Notes: generated by a model from the letters alone, not told the origin. 64,000 nt of DNA from Bacteroidota bacterium (GCA_023437305.1 JAEZGN010000023.1:480997-544996); one strand, 5' to 3'. Positions 51,064-59,963 are shown, counted from the stretch's first letter. Translations and numbers: made by a program.

Positions 51064-51720
51064 ATGAAACTTATAGTTGTGTCAATATTTATAATCTTCA
51101 CATGGTTCTCTTGTACTAATACGGATAAAGAAAATAATAATGGGACAAAAGAGAAAGCTGATTCGCTATCTTTGATCAGTTTGGAAAAGAATTATTATAA
51201 ATCTCAGGACATATCAGATTTGATAGCCTATTTGAAGAAAATAGATACAATGTTAGCGAAGGATAGCAATATACTTACATACAATAATGTAGGTTTAGCT
51301 ACAACTAAATTGTCTCTATTGAATTTTAATAATAGTGATAGTGTAAATTTTTTTTTGATGGATTCTTTATATAAAAAGATATTGCACTTTTATCGGGATA
51401 TGGCGGTTGCTCAACCAAATAATCCCCGAGTATATATGGATATAGCTCAAATGTACAATTCTCCACAAGCGAGTAAGCCCGATTCTGCATATATCTATTA
51501 CGAAAAGGCCTCATTATTGTGCGATTCTATCTTAAAAGACACTCCGACTGAAGAAAATATTTATAGGCTTAAAATATCTATAATGTTCCTTCTAGATAAA
51601 GATAAAGAAGCGAAAGATATGATAGCAAGAGATAAAATATCACTGAAGAATAATAAAAAATTTTTGAAGTTTCTACAGGATATATCTAAAGAACTGGAAT
51701 TTTATACACGGAAATTATGA
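51064..51720 (+). CDS. Lipoprotein with TPR-like helical body
   Basis: The 218-residue product has a lipoprotein signal with lipobox FSC (Cys near residue 17, TWFSCTNTD) and a body of helix pairs. One pair, DMAVAQPNNPRVYMDIAQMYN followed by KPDSAYIYYEKASLLCDSIL, has TPR-like spacing. No family name is certain. Its last four bases overlap the start of the next gene (ATGA). AT-rich; no promoter of consensus type was found directly upstream. Confidence 0.72.
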   Translation: MKLIVVSIFIIFTWFSCTNTDKENNNGTKEKADSLSLISLEKNYYKSQDISDLIAYLKKIDTMLAKDSNILTYNNVGLATTKLSLLNFNNSDSVNFFLMDSLYKKILHFYRDMAVAQPNNPRVYMDIAQMYNSPQASKPDSAYIYYEKASLLCDSILKDTPTEENIYRLKISIMFLLDKDKEAKDMIARDKISLKNNKKFLKFLQDISKELEFYTRKL

Positions 51721-52154
51721 GAAAAATTGGTGTAATATTTTGTCTTTGCTTACTATTTTGTAATTGTGATAGCCGATCACCTTTAATTAAGGATGACAAG
51801 ACACTACGCAGCTTAATGGATAAAGCCTTGAATGAAAATGATGAATTTGCATACAGTGAAGTAAGAGCTCATTATTTTTCAGAAGAAAGACTTCAGGATT
51901 TTTGTTATTATGCAATAAAGATGGCTAATAAATATGATTATCCGGATGCATATTATGATGTTTTTAGAACATTAACCCTTACTGAAAATAAACCTATAGA
52001 CAGTTTAGATAATAAAACTAGATGTTTAGCTTTATACTATTTACTAAAAGCAAAAGAATTAGGCTCTGAAAGAGGAAAATATGATATACAAAACATATTT
52101 CCAGATAGTATTCCTAATTCAACTTATTATTTAGAAGAAATGTCAAAAGAATAA
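51717..52154 (+). CDS. Small lipoprotein, partner of the preceding gene
   Basis: A 145-residue protein with a short signal and lipobox (LLFCNC, Cys near residue 17). The body is helical, with SEL1/TPR-like features: FCYYAIKMANKYDYPDAYYDV and ALYYLLKAKELGSERGKYDI. Translationally coupled to the previous lipoprotein by a 4-bp overlap. Both look like envelope-anchored helical-repeat proteins. No family or function recognised. Confidence 0.7.
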   Translation: MRKIGVIFCLCLLFCNCDSRSPLIKDDKTLRSLMDKALNENDEFAYSEVRAHYFSEERLQDFCYYAIKMANKYDYPDAYYDVFRTLTLTENKPIDSLDNKTRCLALYYLLKAKELGSERGKYDIQNIFPDSIPNSTYYLEEMSKE

Positions 52155-52411
52155 TATCTTGTTTGTAAAATAAAGATACTCTTGTTTCTTCGGATTCGTA
52201 ATTCGAATATTTCCTTAATGTGTTTTATTATATTTATTTTATGAGTGTAACTTTTTGTTTTACACTCTGAGCAATTCTTCCCTCCCCTCTAATTTTACCC
52301 ACACAAAGACTATAAATACTTCAATCCACACTCATAGTCGTGCAATCAATTCCAATATTCTACCAGCGGAAGCACAAGAATAGGGTTATAGATAAATTCT
52401 ATTGAAATATA
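52155..52411. other. Intergenic region before ahpC with one hairpin
   Basis: The gap after the lipoprotein pair holds a perfect 8-bp hairpin (GAGTGTAA, 9-nt loop, TTACACTC; 52243-52267) without a T-tract, so it is not a convincing terminator. A C-rich stretch follows (52275-52350). No ORF or other signal that I can support before the ahpC promoter. Confidence 0.4.
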
Positions 52412-52442
52412 TTTGCATATAAATAAAAACTATATATCTTTG
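52412..52442 (+). promoter_or_regulatory. Promoter of ahpCF
   Basis: TTTG (52412-52415), 19 nt, TATCTTTG (52435-52442): an exact Bacteroidetes consensus promoter, 52 nt before the ahpC ATG. A 15-nt string ending AAAAACTATAT overlaps the spacer and also occurs at the zupT operator. Confidence 0.75.
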
Positions 52443-52494
52443 TCGTGTATAGATATAAAATATAAGTATAGTTTAAATATAAATAAAATTTATC

Positions 52495-53061
52495 ATGAAA
52501 CCTATTATTAATTTACAATTACCGGAGTTTAAAGTACAAGCTTATCACAATGGAGCTTTTAAGACAGTAACACACGAAGACGTAAAAGGGAAGTGGGCAA
52601 TCTTCTTTTTCTACCCCGCCGATTTTACATTTGTTTGCCCAACGGAACTTGTTGATGTGGCTGACAAATATGATCAACTGCAAGCAATGGGTGTAGAGGT
52701 TTATTCTGTAAGTACAGACTCACATTTTGTGCATAAAGCTTGGCATGATGCATCCGAAAGTATTCGCAAGATCAAATATCCGATGTTAGCCGATACCGTA
52801 GGAGTACTCAGCCGTGCATTTGGCGTGATGATCGAAGAGGAAGGAATGGCATATAGAGGAACTTTCCTATTAAATCCTGAAGGGCAGGTTAAGATTGCCG
52901 AAATTCATGACAATGGAATCGGGCGTAATGCAGACGAATTGCTTCGCAAGGTGGAAGCTGCTCAGTTTGTAGCAACACACGACGGTGAAGTTTGTCCTGC
53001 TAAGTGGAAAAAAGGCGAAGAAACACTCAAGCCAAGTATAGATCTGGTTGGTAAGATTTAA
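52495..53061 (+). CDS. ahpC: Alkyl hydroperoxide reductase subunit C (2-Cys peroxiredoxin)
   Basis: The 188-residue typical 2-Cys peroxiredoxin has peroxidatic Cys48 in FTFVCPTEL and resolving Cys167 in EVCPAKW, and retains GGLG-region equivalents and the C-terminal tail that makes such enzymes sensitive or robust to overoxidation. It reduces H2O2 and organic peroxides in the cytoplasm and is recycled by AhpF. First gene of ahpCF behind a consensus promoter. Confidence 0.97.
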   Translation: MKPIINLQLPEFKVQAYHNGAFKTVTHEDVKGKWAIFFFYPADFTFVCPTELVDVADKYDQLQAMGVEVYSVSTDSHFVHKAWHDASESIRKIKYPMLADTVGVLSRAFGVMIEEEGMAYRGTFLLNPEGQVKIAEIHDNGIGRNADELLRKVEAAQFVATHDGEVCPAKWKKGEETLKPSIDLVGKI

Positions 53062-53076
53062 TATTCAAATTTGCAG

Positions 53077-53100
53077 ACCGGCTTAACAAAGCCGGTTTTT
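53077..53100 (+). terminator. Intercistronic terminator between ahpC and ahpF
   Basis: A perfect 8-bp stem, ACCGGCTT, AACA loop, AAGCCGGT, followed by TTTTT. It lies 16 bp after the ahpC stop and 28 bp before the ahpF start. Partial read-through would give more AhpC than AhpF. Confidence 0.75.
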
Positions 53101-53127
53101 AAATCAACGTAATTAAAATTAAAATAT

Positions 53128-54678
53128 ATGTTAGACTCATCTTTTAAAGAACAATTACGCTCGATATTCTCTGAACTGAAAAATCAGTATACATTAAATA
53201 TTACTGCTTCCGACCAACATGGCTCCTATCGTGAACTTGTCGATCTTCTCGATGACGTGGCTTCTTGTTCCGATAATATTTCCTGTCAGATTAATAAAGG
53301 TGAAGGGCTCGAGTTCTCTTTATTAAAAAATGGAGAAGATACACGTATTAAATTCAGGGGAGTGCCTAACGGACATGAGTTTACCTCTTTATTATTAGCG
53401 ATACTGAATAGTGATGGCAAGGGGAAGAATATCCCTGACGAATTTGTTGTAAGCAGAGTTAAAGCTCTTCGGGGGCCTATACATCTTACTACTTATGTAT
53501 CGCTGACGTGTACCAATTGTCCTGATATTGTTCAGGCACTTAATGTTATGGCTACTCTCAACCCTGAGATATATCACGAGATGGTAGACGGGGCGATAAA
53601 TCAGGAAGTGGTTGATGCTCTTAAACTGCAAGGTGTTCCCGCGGTATTTGCTGATGGTAAATTGATTCATGTAGGCCGTGGTGAATTCGGTGAATTGTTA
53701 TCCAAACTGGAAGACCGATATGGAAGTAGAGAGGTGGCAGATAACAATCAAACAGTCAGAGAGTATGATGTAGCGGTAATAGGTGGAGGCCCCGCAGGAG
53801 TAGCCGCATCTATTTACTCGGCTCGTAAAGGATTGAAGGTGGCTTTGTTGGCTGAACGCATAGGAGGACAAGTAAAGGAAACAGTAGGAATCGAAAATCT
53901 GATTTCTGTAACCAAGACAACAGGTGAAGTGTTGTCGAATAATCTCAAAGTGCACTTACAGGATTATCCTGTCGATATACTCGAGCATCGAAAGGTAGAG
54001 AAAGTAGAGTTGATCGATGGTAAAAAATCAATATCCGTTGTAGGCGGAGAAAAGATAATTACTCCCGCTTTGATAATAGCTACAGGCGCCAGTTGGAGAA
54101 AACTCAATGTCCCCGGCGAATCGGATTATATAGGAAAAGGAGTCGCTTTCTGTCCTCATTGCGATGGACCATTTTATAAGGGTAAAGAGGTGGCTGTTGT
54201 AGGCGGAGGAAATTCTGGAGTAGAGGCCGCAATAGATCTTGCGGGTATTTGCACTAAAGTAACTCTCTTTGAATATGCAGAAGAACTTAAGGCTGATAAG
54301 ATTTTGCAAGAGAAAGCCAAAAGCCTCCCTAATGTAGAGATCATACTGAATACCCAGACAACAGAGGTGATCGGTGACGAGAAGGTTACCGGAATAAAAG
54401 TGAAAGACCGTACTACCGGTGAAGAACGTATCGTCAATCTGAACGGCATTTTTGTACAGATCGGATTGGCTCCTAACAGTTCTGTTTTTAAAGATCTGGT
54501 GGATGTAAATCGTTTTGGAGAAATAGCCATCGATACTCATTGTCGTACGAGTATACCCGGTGTTTATGCAGCCGGAGATGTCACAACTGTACCTTTTAAG
54601 CAAATTATAATAGCAATGGGCGAAGGTGCAAAGGCTTCTCTTTCGGCATTTGAAGACCGTATGCGGGGAGTTATTTGA
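53128..54678 (+). CDS. ahpF: Alkyl hydroperoxide reductase subunit F
   Basis: The 516-residue flavoprotein has an N-terminal double-thioredoxin domain with CTNC (Cys128, Cys131). The pyridine-nucleotide-disulfide reductase domain has the FAD motif GGGPAGVAAS, the redox disulfide CPHC (Cys342, Cys345), the NAD(P)H motif GGGNSGVEAA and the C-terminal FAD motif GVYAAGDV. It passes electrons from NADH through the disulfides to AhpC. Length is as in E. coli. Transcribed by read-through past the intercistronic terminator, or from an unseen promoter. Confidence 0.97.
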   Translation: MLDSSFKEQLRSIFSELKNQYTLNITASDQHGSYRELVDLLDDVASCSDNISCQINKGEGLEFSLLKNGEDTRIKFRGVPNGHEFTSLLLAILNSDGKGKNIPDEFVVSRVKALRGPIHLTTYVSLTCTNCPDIVQALNVMATLNPEIYHEMVDGAINQEVVDALKLQGVPAVFADGKLIHVGRGEFGELLSKLEDRYGSREVADNNQTVREYDVAVIGGGPAGVAASIYSARKGLKVALLAERIGGQVKETVGIENLISVTKTTGEVLSNNLKVHLQDYPVDILEHRKVEKVELIDGKKSISVVGGEKIITPALIIATGASWRKLNVPGESDYIGKGVAFCPHCDGPFYKGKEVAVVGGGNSGVEAAIDLAGICTKVTLFEYAEELKADKILQEKAKSLPNVEIILNTQTTEVIGDEKVTGIKVKDRTTGEERIVNLNGIFVQIGLAPNSSVFKDLVDVNRFGEIAIDTHCRTSIPGVYAAGDVTTVPFKQIIIAMGEGAKASLSAFEDRMRGVI

Positions 54679-54726
54679 TATAAGAATAGCGTATTTTTCG
54701 TCTGCATGACGAGAGATTGAAGAAGG

Positions 54727-54762
54727 AAAAATTACAGGTATATGTTACTTGTAATTTTTTTT
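54727..54762 (+). terminator. Terminator after ahpF
   Basis: A 14-bp stem (AAAAATTACAGGTA with TACTTGTAATTTTT, one G-U pair) ending in a T-run; 48 bp after the stop. Confidence 0.8.
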
Positions 54763-54869
54763 GTCTGTAAATGTATGAATTAAAAAATGCGATAAAACTT
54801 TAAGGTAAAGTTTCGAATAATTCCATGCAATCTTTTTACCTTTACTTGTGTTTAGTAGTGTTTGTAAAT

Positions 54870-55850
54870 ATGGACTTCAGAACGAAAATAGAAATTTCGA
54901 AATCAGACTTTAAGATATCTCATAAGAGTCATATCATGATATTTGGCTCTTGTTTTGCCGAGAATATGGGTAGGCTGTTTTTGGAAAATAAATTCAATGT
55001 AAATCTCAATCCTTTTGGGATTCTCTACAATCCCTTATCCATTAGTCAGGCTTTGAGGCTGCTTATCGAAGAAAAGGAGTTTACAGAGAAAGAAATTTTT
55101 GAATACAAAGGACTTTATCAAAGTTTTTGGCATCATGGGTCTTTTTCAGATGTAGATAAGGATAAATGTCTGCAAGGGATAAACCATAGTTTGATGAATG
55201 GGTCAAACGATATTCGCAAGGCTGATGTTCTTTTTGTTACATTTGGAACAGCGTATGTCTTTCGGTCTTTGAAAGAGAATGTGGTAGTCGGTAATTGCCA
55301 TAAGCTGCCTGCTACGGAATTCGAACGTTTTCGTCTTTCTGTTGAAGATATTCTAGTAGAGTGGGAAAGGTTGGTAAAAGATTTGAGAGAAATAAATCCA
55401 TCGTTGCGAATAGTGTTCACAGTAAGTCCTGTTCGTCACCTCAAAGATGGAGCCCATGATAACCAGTTGAGCAAATCTACTTTGCTTTTGGCTGTGGATA
55501 AAATTTGTAGCATGGTAGAAGGTTTGTATTATTTCCCTTCTTATGAGATTGTTTTGGATGAATTACGTGATTATCGATTCTATGATGAAGACATGACTCA
55601 TCCAAATCAAATAGCAATTAAATATATCTGGCAACGATTGTCAGAGACATACTTTGATGAAGAAGCCTCACCGATAATAAAAGAATGGCAGAAAATATAT
55701 CAGGCTCTAAATCATAGGCCTATAAATAATCAAAGTAGTGATTATAAGCATTTTTTAAGGCAAACTTTGTTAAAGTTGAAAGCCTTCAATGAGAAATATC
55801 CATACATTTGTTGCGAACAAGAAATTGTGGATTTGGAAAACAGATCTTAA
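54870..55850 (+). CDS. GSCFA-domain protein
   Basis: The start is set at 54870 (MDFRTKIEIS), removing 15 residues of a different character. The 326-residue protein carries the family name motif in IMIFGSCFAENMG, then NPFGILYNPLSI, VTFGTAYVFR and SPVRHLKDGAHDNQLSKS. GSCFA is an SGNH/GDSL-hydrolase-like fold with Ser in the GSCFA motif and a late Asp-x-x-His (DEDMTHPNQIA), so esterase activity on a cell-envelope substrate is plausible but unproven. The gene is 13 bp upstream of murF-alr and almost certainly co-transcribed, which points to an envelope role. Confidence 0.9.
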   Translation: MDFRTKIEISKSDFKISHKSHIMIFGSCFAENMGRLFLENKFNVNLNPFGILYNPLSISQALRLLIEEKEFTEKEIFEYKGLYQSFWHHGSFSDVDKDKCLQGINHSLMNGSNDIRKADVLFVTFGTAYVFRSLKENVVVGNCHKLPATEFERFRLSVEDILVEWERLVKDLREINPSLRIVFTVSPVRHLKDGAHDNQLSKSTLLLAVDKICSMVEGLYYFPSYEIVLDELRDYRFYDEDMTHPNQIAIKYIWQRLSETYFDEEASPIIKEWQKIYQALNHRPINNQSSDYKHFLRQTLLKLKAFNEKYPYICCEQEIVDLENRS

Positions 55851-55863
55851 TTAAAAAAGAAGA

Positions 55864-58335
55864 ATGAAATATTCTATACATCAAGTAGCTAAGATAATTG
55901 ATGCTATGCCAACCGATCTGAACGAAACTGCCATTAGTATTTTACTTACTGACAGCCGCCAGGTCTTTTTCCCCGACGAAACATTATTCTTTGCCCTTAA
56001 GACTAAGAATAATGATGGACATCGGTATATCTCCGAGCTTTATGAGCTGGGCGTTCGCAACTTTGTAGTATCTGATTTACAACCCGAGTGGGAAGAATAT
56101 GAAGATGCAAACTTTCTTGTAGTGGTAAATACGCTATTTGCCCTTCAACGCCTGGCCGCCCATCATCGCAATCAGTTTAATGTGCCTGTTATTGGTATTA
56201 CAGGTAGTAACGGTAAAACAGTGGTGAAGGAATGGCTTTACCAAGTGCTTCATCATGATTTTAATATTACGCATTCTCCACGAAGCTATAATTCTCAAAT
56301 AGGTGTTCCTCTTTCTGTTTGGCAGATGAATGACCATACCCAGTTGGGTATATTTGAGGCAGGGATATCTCAACCCGAGGAGATGGCAAAGCTTGAGGCG
56401 ATTATAAATCCAACGATTGGTATATTTACCAATATCGGACAGGCTCATCAGGAAGGGTTCAAGTCTATGAAACAAAAATGTCTCGAGAAACTGGAACTTT
56501 TTATAAACTGCGATGTCATTATTTGTGAAGAAGAGAATGAGCTTGTCGACGAATGTATGGAGATAGCCTGTCTTTCTCACAAACGTCTGACGTGGTCTCG
56601 CAAGGGATCTAACAAAAGCCCATTGCATATAATGAAAGTTGAGAAGCTCGGAAATTGTACGACCATTCATTATTCTATTCTGGGAATGGCTTCTCAATTT
56701 ACCATTCCTTTTGCTGATAATGCCGCTATCGAAAATGCTATTCAGGTATTGGCTACTGCCATTTATTTGCACTTACCCTTACCCGATATTAATCAACGTA
56801 TGGCTGATCTCGAGCCGGTTGCAATGCGTCTTGATGTACGTCAAGGGAAAAATAATACAATACTGATAAATGATACATACAATTCTGATATAAACTCTTT
56901 GGGGATTGCTCTTGACTTTTTGGCTCAAAGGGCAACGGATAGCCAAAAGCGAAAGGTGCTTATAATATCCGATATTCCACAGTCGGGGTTAGTACCTAAA
57001 GAACTGTATTATTTGGCATCGAATCTGGTGTTGAATAAAAAAATAGATGAGCTTATCGGCATCGGTAAAGAAATTTCTACATATAAGGAATTATTTAAGA
57101 ATGGTGAAACGCACTTTTTCAATACTACCAATGACTTTATTCACTCGAATATATGGAGCGATTTCCATGATATGTTTATTTTGCTCAAAGGGGCACGTAG
57201 TTTCTCATTCGAGAGTATAAATAAACTGCTGGAGGTGAAAACGCACGAAACCGTACTCGATATAGATTTAGATGCAATCGTTCACAATTATAACTTTTAT
57301 AGATCAAGGCTGGATCCTAAAACCAAAATGGTATGTATGGTAAAGGCTGATGGTTATGGTACAGGTGCAACAGAGGTAGCAAAAACATTGCAATATCATA
57401 AGTGTGATTACCTGGCGGTAGCCGTAGCCGAAGAAGGTGTGTTCTTGAGGAAACAAGGAATAAAAGTTCCTATTATTGTTCTCAACTCCGAAGTAGGGGG
57501 ATTTGAAGAATTGGCGATGTATGCTCTCGAACCCGAAGTGTATAATTTCAGAATATTGGATGCTTTTATAAAGGAAGCCAAATTGCAGGGAATTACAAAT
57601 TATCCGATACATATCAAAATAGATACAGGAATGCATCGGTTGGGATTTACAGAAGAAGATATTCCGAAATTGATGGAGCGCATTAAGTCGCAAACAGGAG
57701 TGCGTATCCAATCTGTCTTCTCTCATTTAGCGGCAAGTGAAAGTTGGAATTTCGATGATTTTACAGTAGCGCAGATCAAGACCTTTAAGAAAATAACGAA
57801 AGAAATAGAGAAGAGTTGCCATTATCAGGTAATGAAGCATATTCTTAATTCGGCAGGGATAGAGCGTTTTCCTAACGAGCAAATGGATATGGTGAGGCTG
57901 GGCATAAGTCTGTATGGTGTAAGTGCAAGTGGCTTGAATGGGCTTCGTAACGTATGTACCTTGAAGACCACCATCCTGCAAATCAAATACATCAAGGCCG
58001 GAGAAACTGTAGGCTATGGTCGTAAAGGTCATTTCGATAAAGATGCTACAATAGCTACTATCCGTATAGGATATGCCGATGGGCTTAGTCGTCAGTTTGG
58101 CAACGGAGTTGGTAAGGTATTGGTGAATGGACACATGGTGCCTATTGTTGGAAATATTTGTATGGATTTGTCAATGATCGATGTTACCGGAGTAGATGTG
58201 AAAGAAGGAGACTCGGTAGTCATCTTTGGGGAAAATCCATCTGTCGTAGATTTGGCAAAAGAAATAAATACAATTCCTTACGAAATACTAACATCTATAT
58301 CTAGCCGGGTAAAACATATTTATTATAAGGAATAA
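55864..58335 (+). CDS. murF: Bifunctional MurF ligase / alanine racemase
   Basis: The 823-residue fusion has MurF first (about 1-455), with the ATP loop GITGSNGKT (114-119), the central-domain ENAIQV and ligase C-terminal MRLDVRQGKNNT-NDTYNSD. Alanine racemase (about 460-823) follows, with PLP Lys494 in MVKADGYGTG, MHRLGFTEED and the catalytic Tyr near AGETVGYGRKGHFD. Alr makes D-Ala from L-Ala, and MurF joins D-Ala-D-Ala to the UDP-MurNAc tripeptide. The joined form is characteristic of Bacteroidetes and places two steps of the D-Ala branch in one protein. The dimerising racemase half should make the whole protein a dimer. A symbol for the second activity would be alr. Confidence 0.95.
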   Translation: MKYSIHQVAKIIDAMPTDLNETAISILLTDSRQVFFPDETLFFALKTKNNDGHRYISELYELGVRNFVVSDLQPEWEEYEDANFLVVVNTLFALQRLAAHHRNQFNVPVIGITGSNGKTVVKEWLYQVLHHDFNITHSPRSYNSQIGVPLSVWQMNDHTQLGIFEAGISQPEEMAKLEAIINPTIGIFTNIGQAHQEGFKSMKQKCLEKLELFINCDVIICEEENELVDECMEIACLSHKRLTWSRKGSNKSPLHIMKVEKLGNCTTIHYSILGMASQFTIPFADNAAIENAIQVLATAIYLHLPLPDINQRMADLEPVAMRLDVRQGKNNTILINDTYNSDINSLGIALDFLAQRATDSQKRKVLIISDIPQSGLVPKELYYLASNLVLNKKIDELIGIGKEISTYKELFKNGETHFFNTTNDFIHSNIWSDFHDMFILLKGARSFSFESINKLLEVKTHETVLDIDLDAIVHNYNFYRSRLDPKTKMVCMVKADGYGTGATEVAKTLQYHKCDYLAVAVAEEGVFLRKQGIKVPIIVLNSEVGGFEELAMYALEPEVYNFRILDAFIKEAKLQGITNYPIHIKIDTGMHRLGFTEEDIPKLMERIKSQTGVRIQSVFSHLAASESWNFDDFTVAQIKTFKKITKEIEKSCHYQVMKHILNSAGIERFPNEQMDMVRLGISLYGVSASGLNGLRNVCTLKTTILQIKYIKAGETVGYGRKGHFDKDATIATIRIGYADGLSRQFGNGVGKVLVNGHMVPIVGNICMDLSMIDVTGVDVKEGDSVVIFGENPSVVDLAKEINTIPYEILTSISSRVKHIYYKE

Positions 58336-58346
58336 GTTTAGTGAAG

Positions 58347-58399
58347 CATATATATAATAATAAAGGCTGCATTTTGCAGCCTTTATTATTATATATATG
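58347..58399. terminator. Perfect 24-bp bidirectional terminator
   Basis: Arms at 58347-58370 and 58376-58399 are perfectly complementary over 24 bp with a 5-nt loop (core AAAGGCTGC, ATTTT, GCAGCCTTT), ending in A/T on both sides. It lies between convergent murF-alr and uraA and suits termination from both directions. Confidence 0.85.
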
Positions 58400-58406
58400 T
58401 AATTGT

Positions 58407-59717
58407 TTACTCTTTAAACATTTCATCAAAATCTACAACTTGCTTGCCCGGTAATACTTGATTAAGTACAACTCCGATTATAGAAGCCAGAGCCATTCCT
58501 TCCAAAGAAAATACTTTACCGATATGTATTGCTGCACCTCCAATACCAATAACAAGGATGACAGAAGATATAATAAGGTTGCGCTTACGGCTAAAGTCTA
58601 CTTTGTTTTCCACAAGCATGCGTAGCCCGCTGGAGGCTATTATACCGAACAAGAGGATAGAAACTCCACCCATTACCGGAGTAGGGATAGTAGATAGCAA
58701 AGCGGATATCTTACCACAAAAACCAAACATAATAGCAAAGATTGCTGCTCCAACAAACAAATAAATACTGAAGGCACGAGTTATGGCTAATACTCCGATA
58801 TTTTCTCCATAAGTAGTGTTCGGTGGTCCTCCTAATGTAGCTGCTATCATAGTGGCAACCCCATCACCCAGCATAGAACGATCTAGTCCCGGATCTTTGA
58901 TCAGGTCTTTGCTAACTACTTTACTCAAAACAAGCTGATGCCCGATATGCTCAGCGATAGGAACTATAGCAACAGGAACCATCATTAAGAATACTCTCCA
59001 TGTGAAAGAAGGTGTATAATGAACAAATGGGATAGAGAAAGACGGCATTTCTATCCAGTTTGCTTCAACTACGTGTTGCACATCTACAACTCCTAAGATA
59101 ATAGAGAATATATACCCGCCAATTATACCTACCAATACAGGAATAACACTAAGAAATCCGCGAGTGAAAATGGCTGTAAGAATTGTTATGGTAAGAGTTA
59201 CCAGACCGATGAGGACATAAGTGAGGTCATAATCTCCTGCCGGATTATTGGTAGACATGTTCACAGCTGTAGCTGCAAGCCCGAGCCCGATAACCATAAT
59301 TACAGGTCCTACTACCACAGGAGGAAGCAACTTCATCAGCCACTGTGTTCCGGCTCTGTTTATAATAAGTGCAACTACTGAATAGGTAACTCCCACAAGG
59401 AAACTACCCACAAGGAAACTACCCATGCCTACACCCGACGAAGGATCGAGTTCCAGAGCTTTTACAGCTATGATGGGATTGATAAAAGCAAATGATGATC
59501 CCAAATAAGAAGGGACTTTGCCTTTTGTGATGGCTATAAATACCAATGTGCCAATACCACTCGAGATAAGAGCCACTGCGGGGCTCATTCCTGTGAGTGC
59601 AGGAACAAGTACGGTTGCTCCGAACATAGCAAATAGGTGTTGGATACTCAATAATAGCCATTGGGCGGGTTTAGGCTTTTCTGAAATACCTAAAACAATT
59701 TTCTTTTCTTCTTTCAT
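58407..59717 (-). CDS. uraA: Uracil permease (NCS2 family)
   Basis: The start is set at the ATG at 59717; the longer frame begins with GTG. The 436-residue permease has about fourteen membrane segments and the NCS2 motifs: QHLFAMFGATVLVPALTG in TM1, the substrate-loop VPIAEHIGHQLVLSK (Glu in TM8) and GGPPNTTYGENIGVLA in TM10, matching UraA rather than xanthine/urate permeases. It carries uracil with a proton. A 15-bp in-frame tandem duplication gives GSFLVGSFLVG in the protein (DNA 59392-59421). The leader contains an intrinsic terminator. Confidence 0.92.
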   Translation of the reverse strand: MKEEKKIVLGISEKPKPAQWLLLSIQHLFAMFGATVLVPALTGMSPAVALISSGIGTLVFIAITKGKVPSYLGSSFAFINPIIAVKALELDPSSGVGMGSFLVGSFLVGVTYSVVALIINRAGTQWLMKLLPPVVVGPVIMVIGLGLAATAVNMSTNNPAGDYDLTYVLIGLVTLTITILTAIFTRGFLSVIPVLVGIIGGYIFSIILGVVDVQHVVEANWIEMPSFSIPFVHYTPSFTWRVFLMMVPVAIVPIAEHIGHQLVLSKVVSKDLIKDPGLDRSMLGDGVATMIAATLGGPPNTTYGENIGVLAITRAFSIYLFVGAAIFAIMFGFCGKISALLSTIPTPVMGGVSILLFGIIASSGLRMLVENKVDFSRKRNLIISSVILVIGIGGAAIHIGKVFSLEGMALASIIGVVLNQVLPGKQVVDFDEMFKE

Positions 59718-59750
59718 TTTTGAGCGTTTGATATTTGTCTGTTGCACATA

Positions 59751-59780
59751 AAAAAAGCCGAGAACGAAATGTCCGGCTTT
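59751..59780 (-). promoter_or_regulatory. Terminator hairpin in the uraA leader (attenuator candidate)
   Basis: On the minus strand AAAGCCG, 13-nt loop, CGGCTTT is followed by TTTT, 34 nt before the uraA ATG. A promoter candidate lies upstream (-7 TACCTTTA at 59850-59843; TTTA 19 nt before it), giving a leader of about 120 nt. AACGAA further upstream in the leader can pair with TTCGTT in the loop, a possible alternative structure. The hairpin could instead be a second terminator for the upstream synthetase gene. Confidence 0.5.
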
Positions 59781-59902
59781 ATATTTTATATTTACTATTG
59801 TTCAAAATTCTTCGTTTTCATACCTATAGATTTTGTCGGCAATAAAGGTAGTATATTTCTGAAATATAATAAAGTACTTAATAAAAAGATTTTTCAAAAA
59901 AA

Positions 59903-59942
59903 AAGCAATACCAGCCAAGATATACTTTTGCCGATATTGCTT
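59903..59942 (-). terminator. Terminator after the acyl-CoA synthetase gene
   Basis: On the minus strand AAGCAATA and TATTGCTT close a 40-nt imperfect hairpin (inner GGC and GCC also pair) followed by a long T-run; 22 bp after the stop at 59964. Confidence 0.7.
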
Positions 59943-59963
59943 CTTTACTATATATAATCAATG

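Noticed and set aside
52243..52267. Hairpin after the lipoprotein pair as an intrinsic terminator
   Set aside because: No T-tract follows on either strand close enough to the stem.
54028..54603. 191-codon minus-strand frame opposite ahpF
   Set aside because: Shadow frame; no family motifs, no promoter, and ahpF is complete with all active sites.
56134..56772. 212-codon minus-strand frame opposite murF-alr
   Set aside because: Shadow frame with low-likelihood composition; the fusion gene has all ligase motifs over this stretch.
59754..59780. Uracil permease leader hairpin as a named riboswitch
   Set aside because: No conserved aptamer sequence is recognised, so only an attenuator-type structure is proposed.
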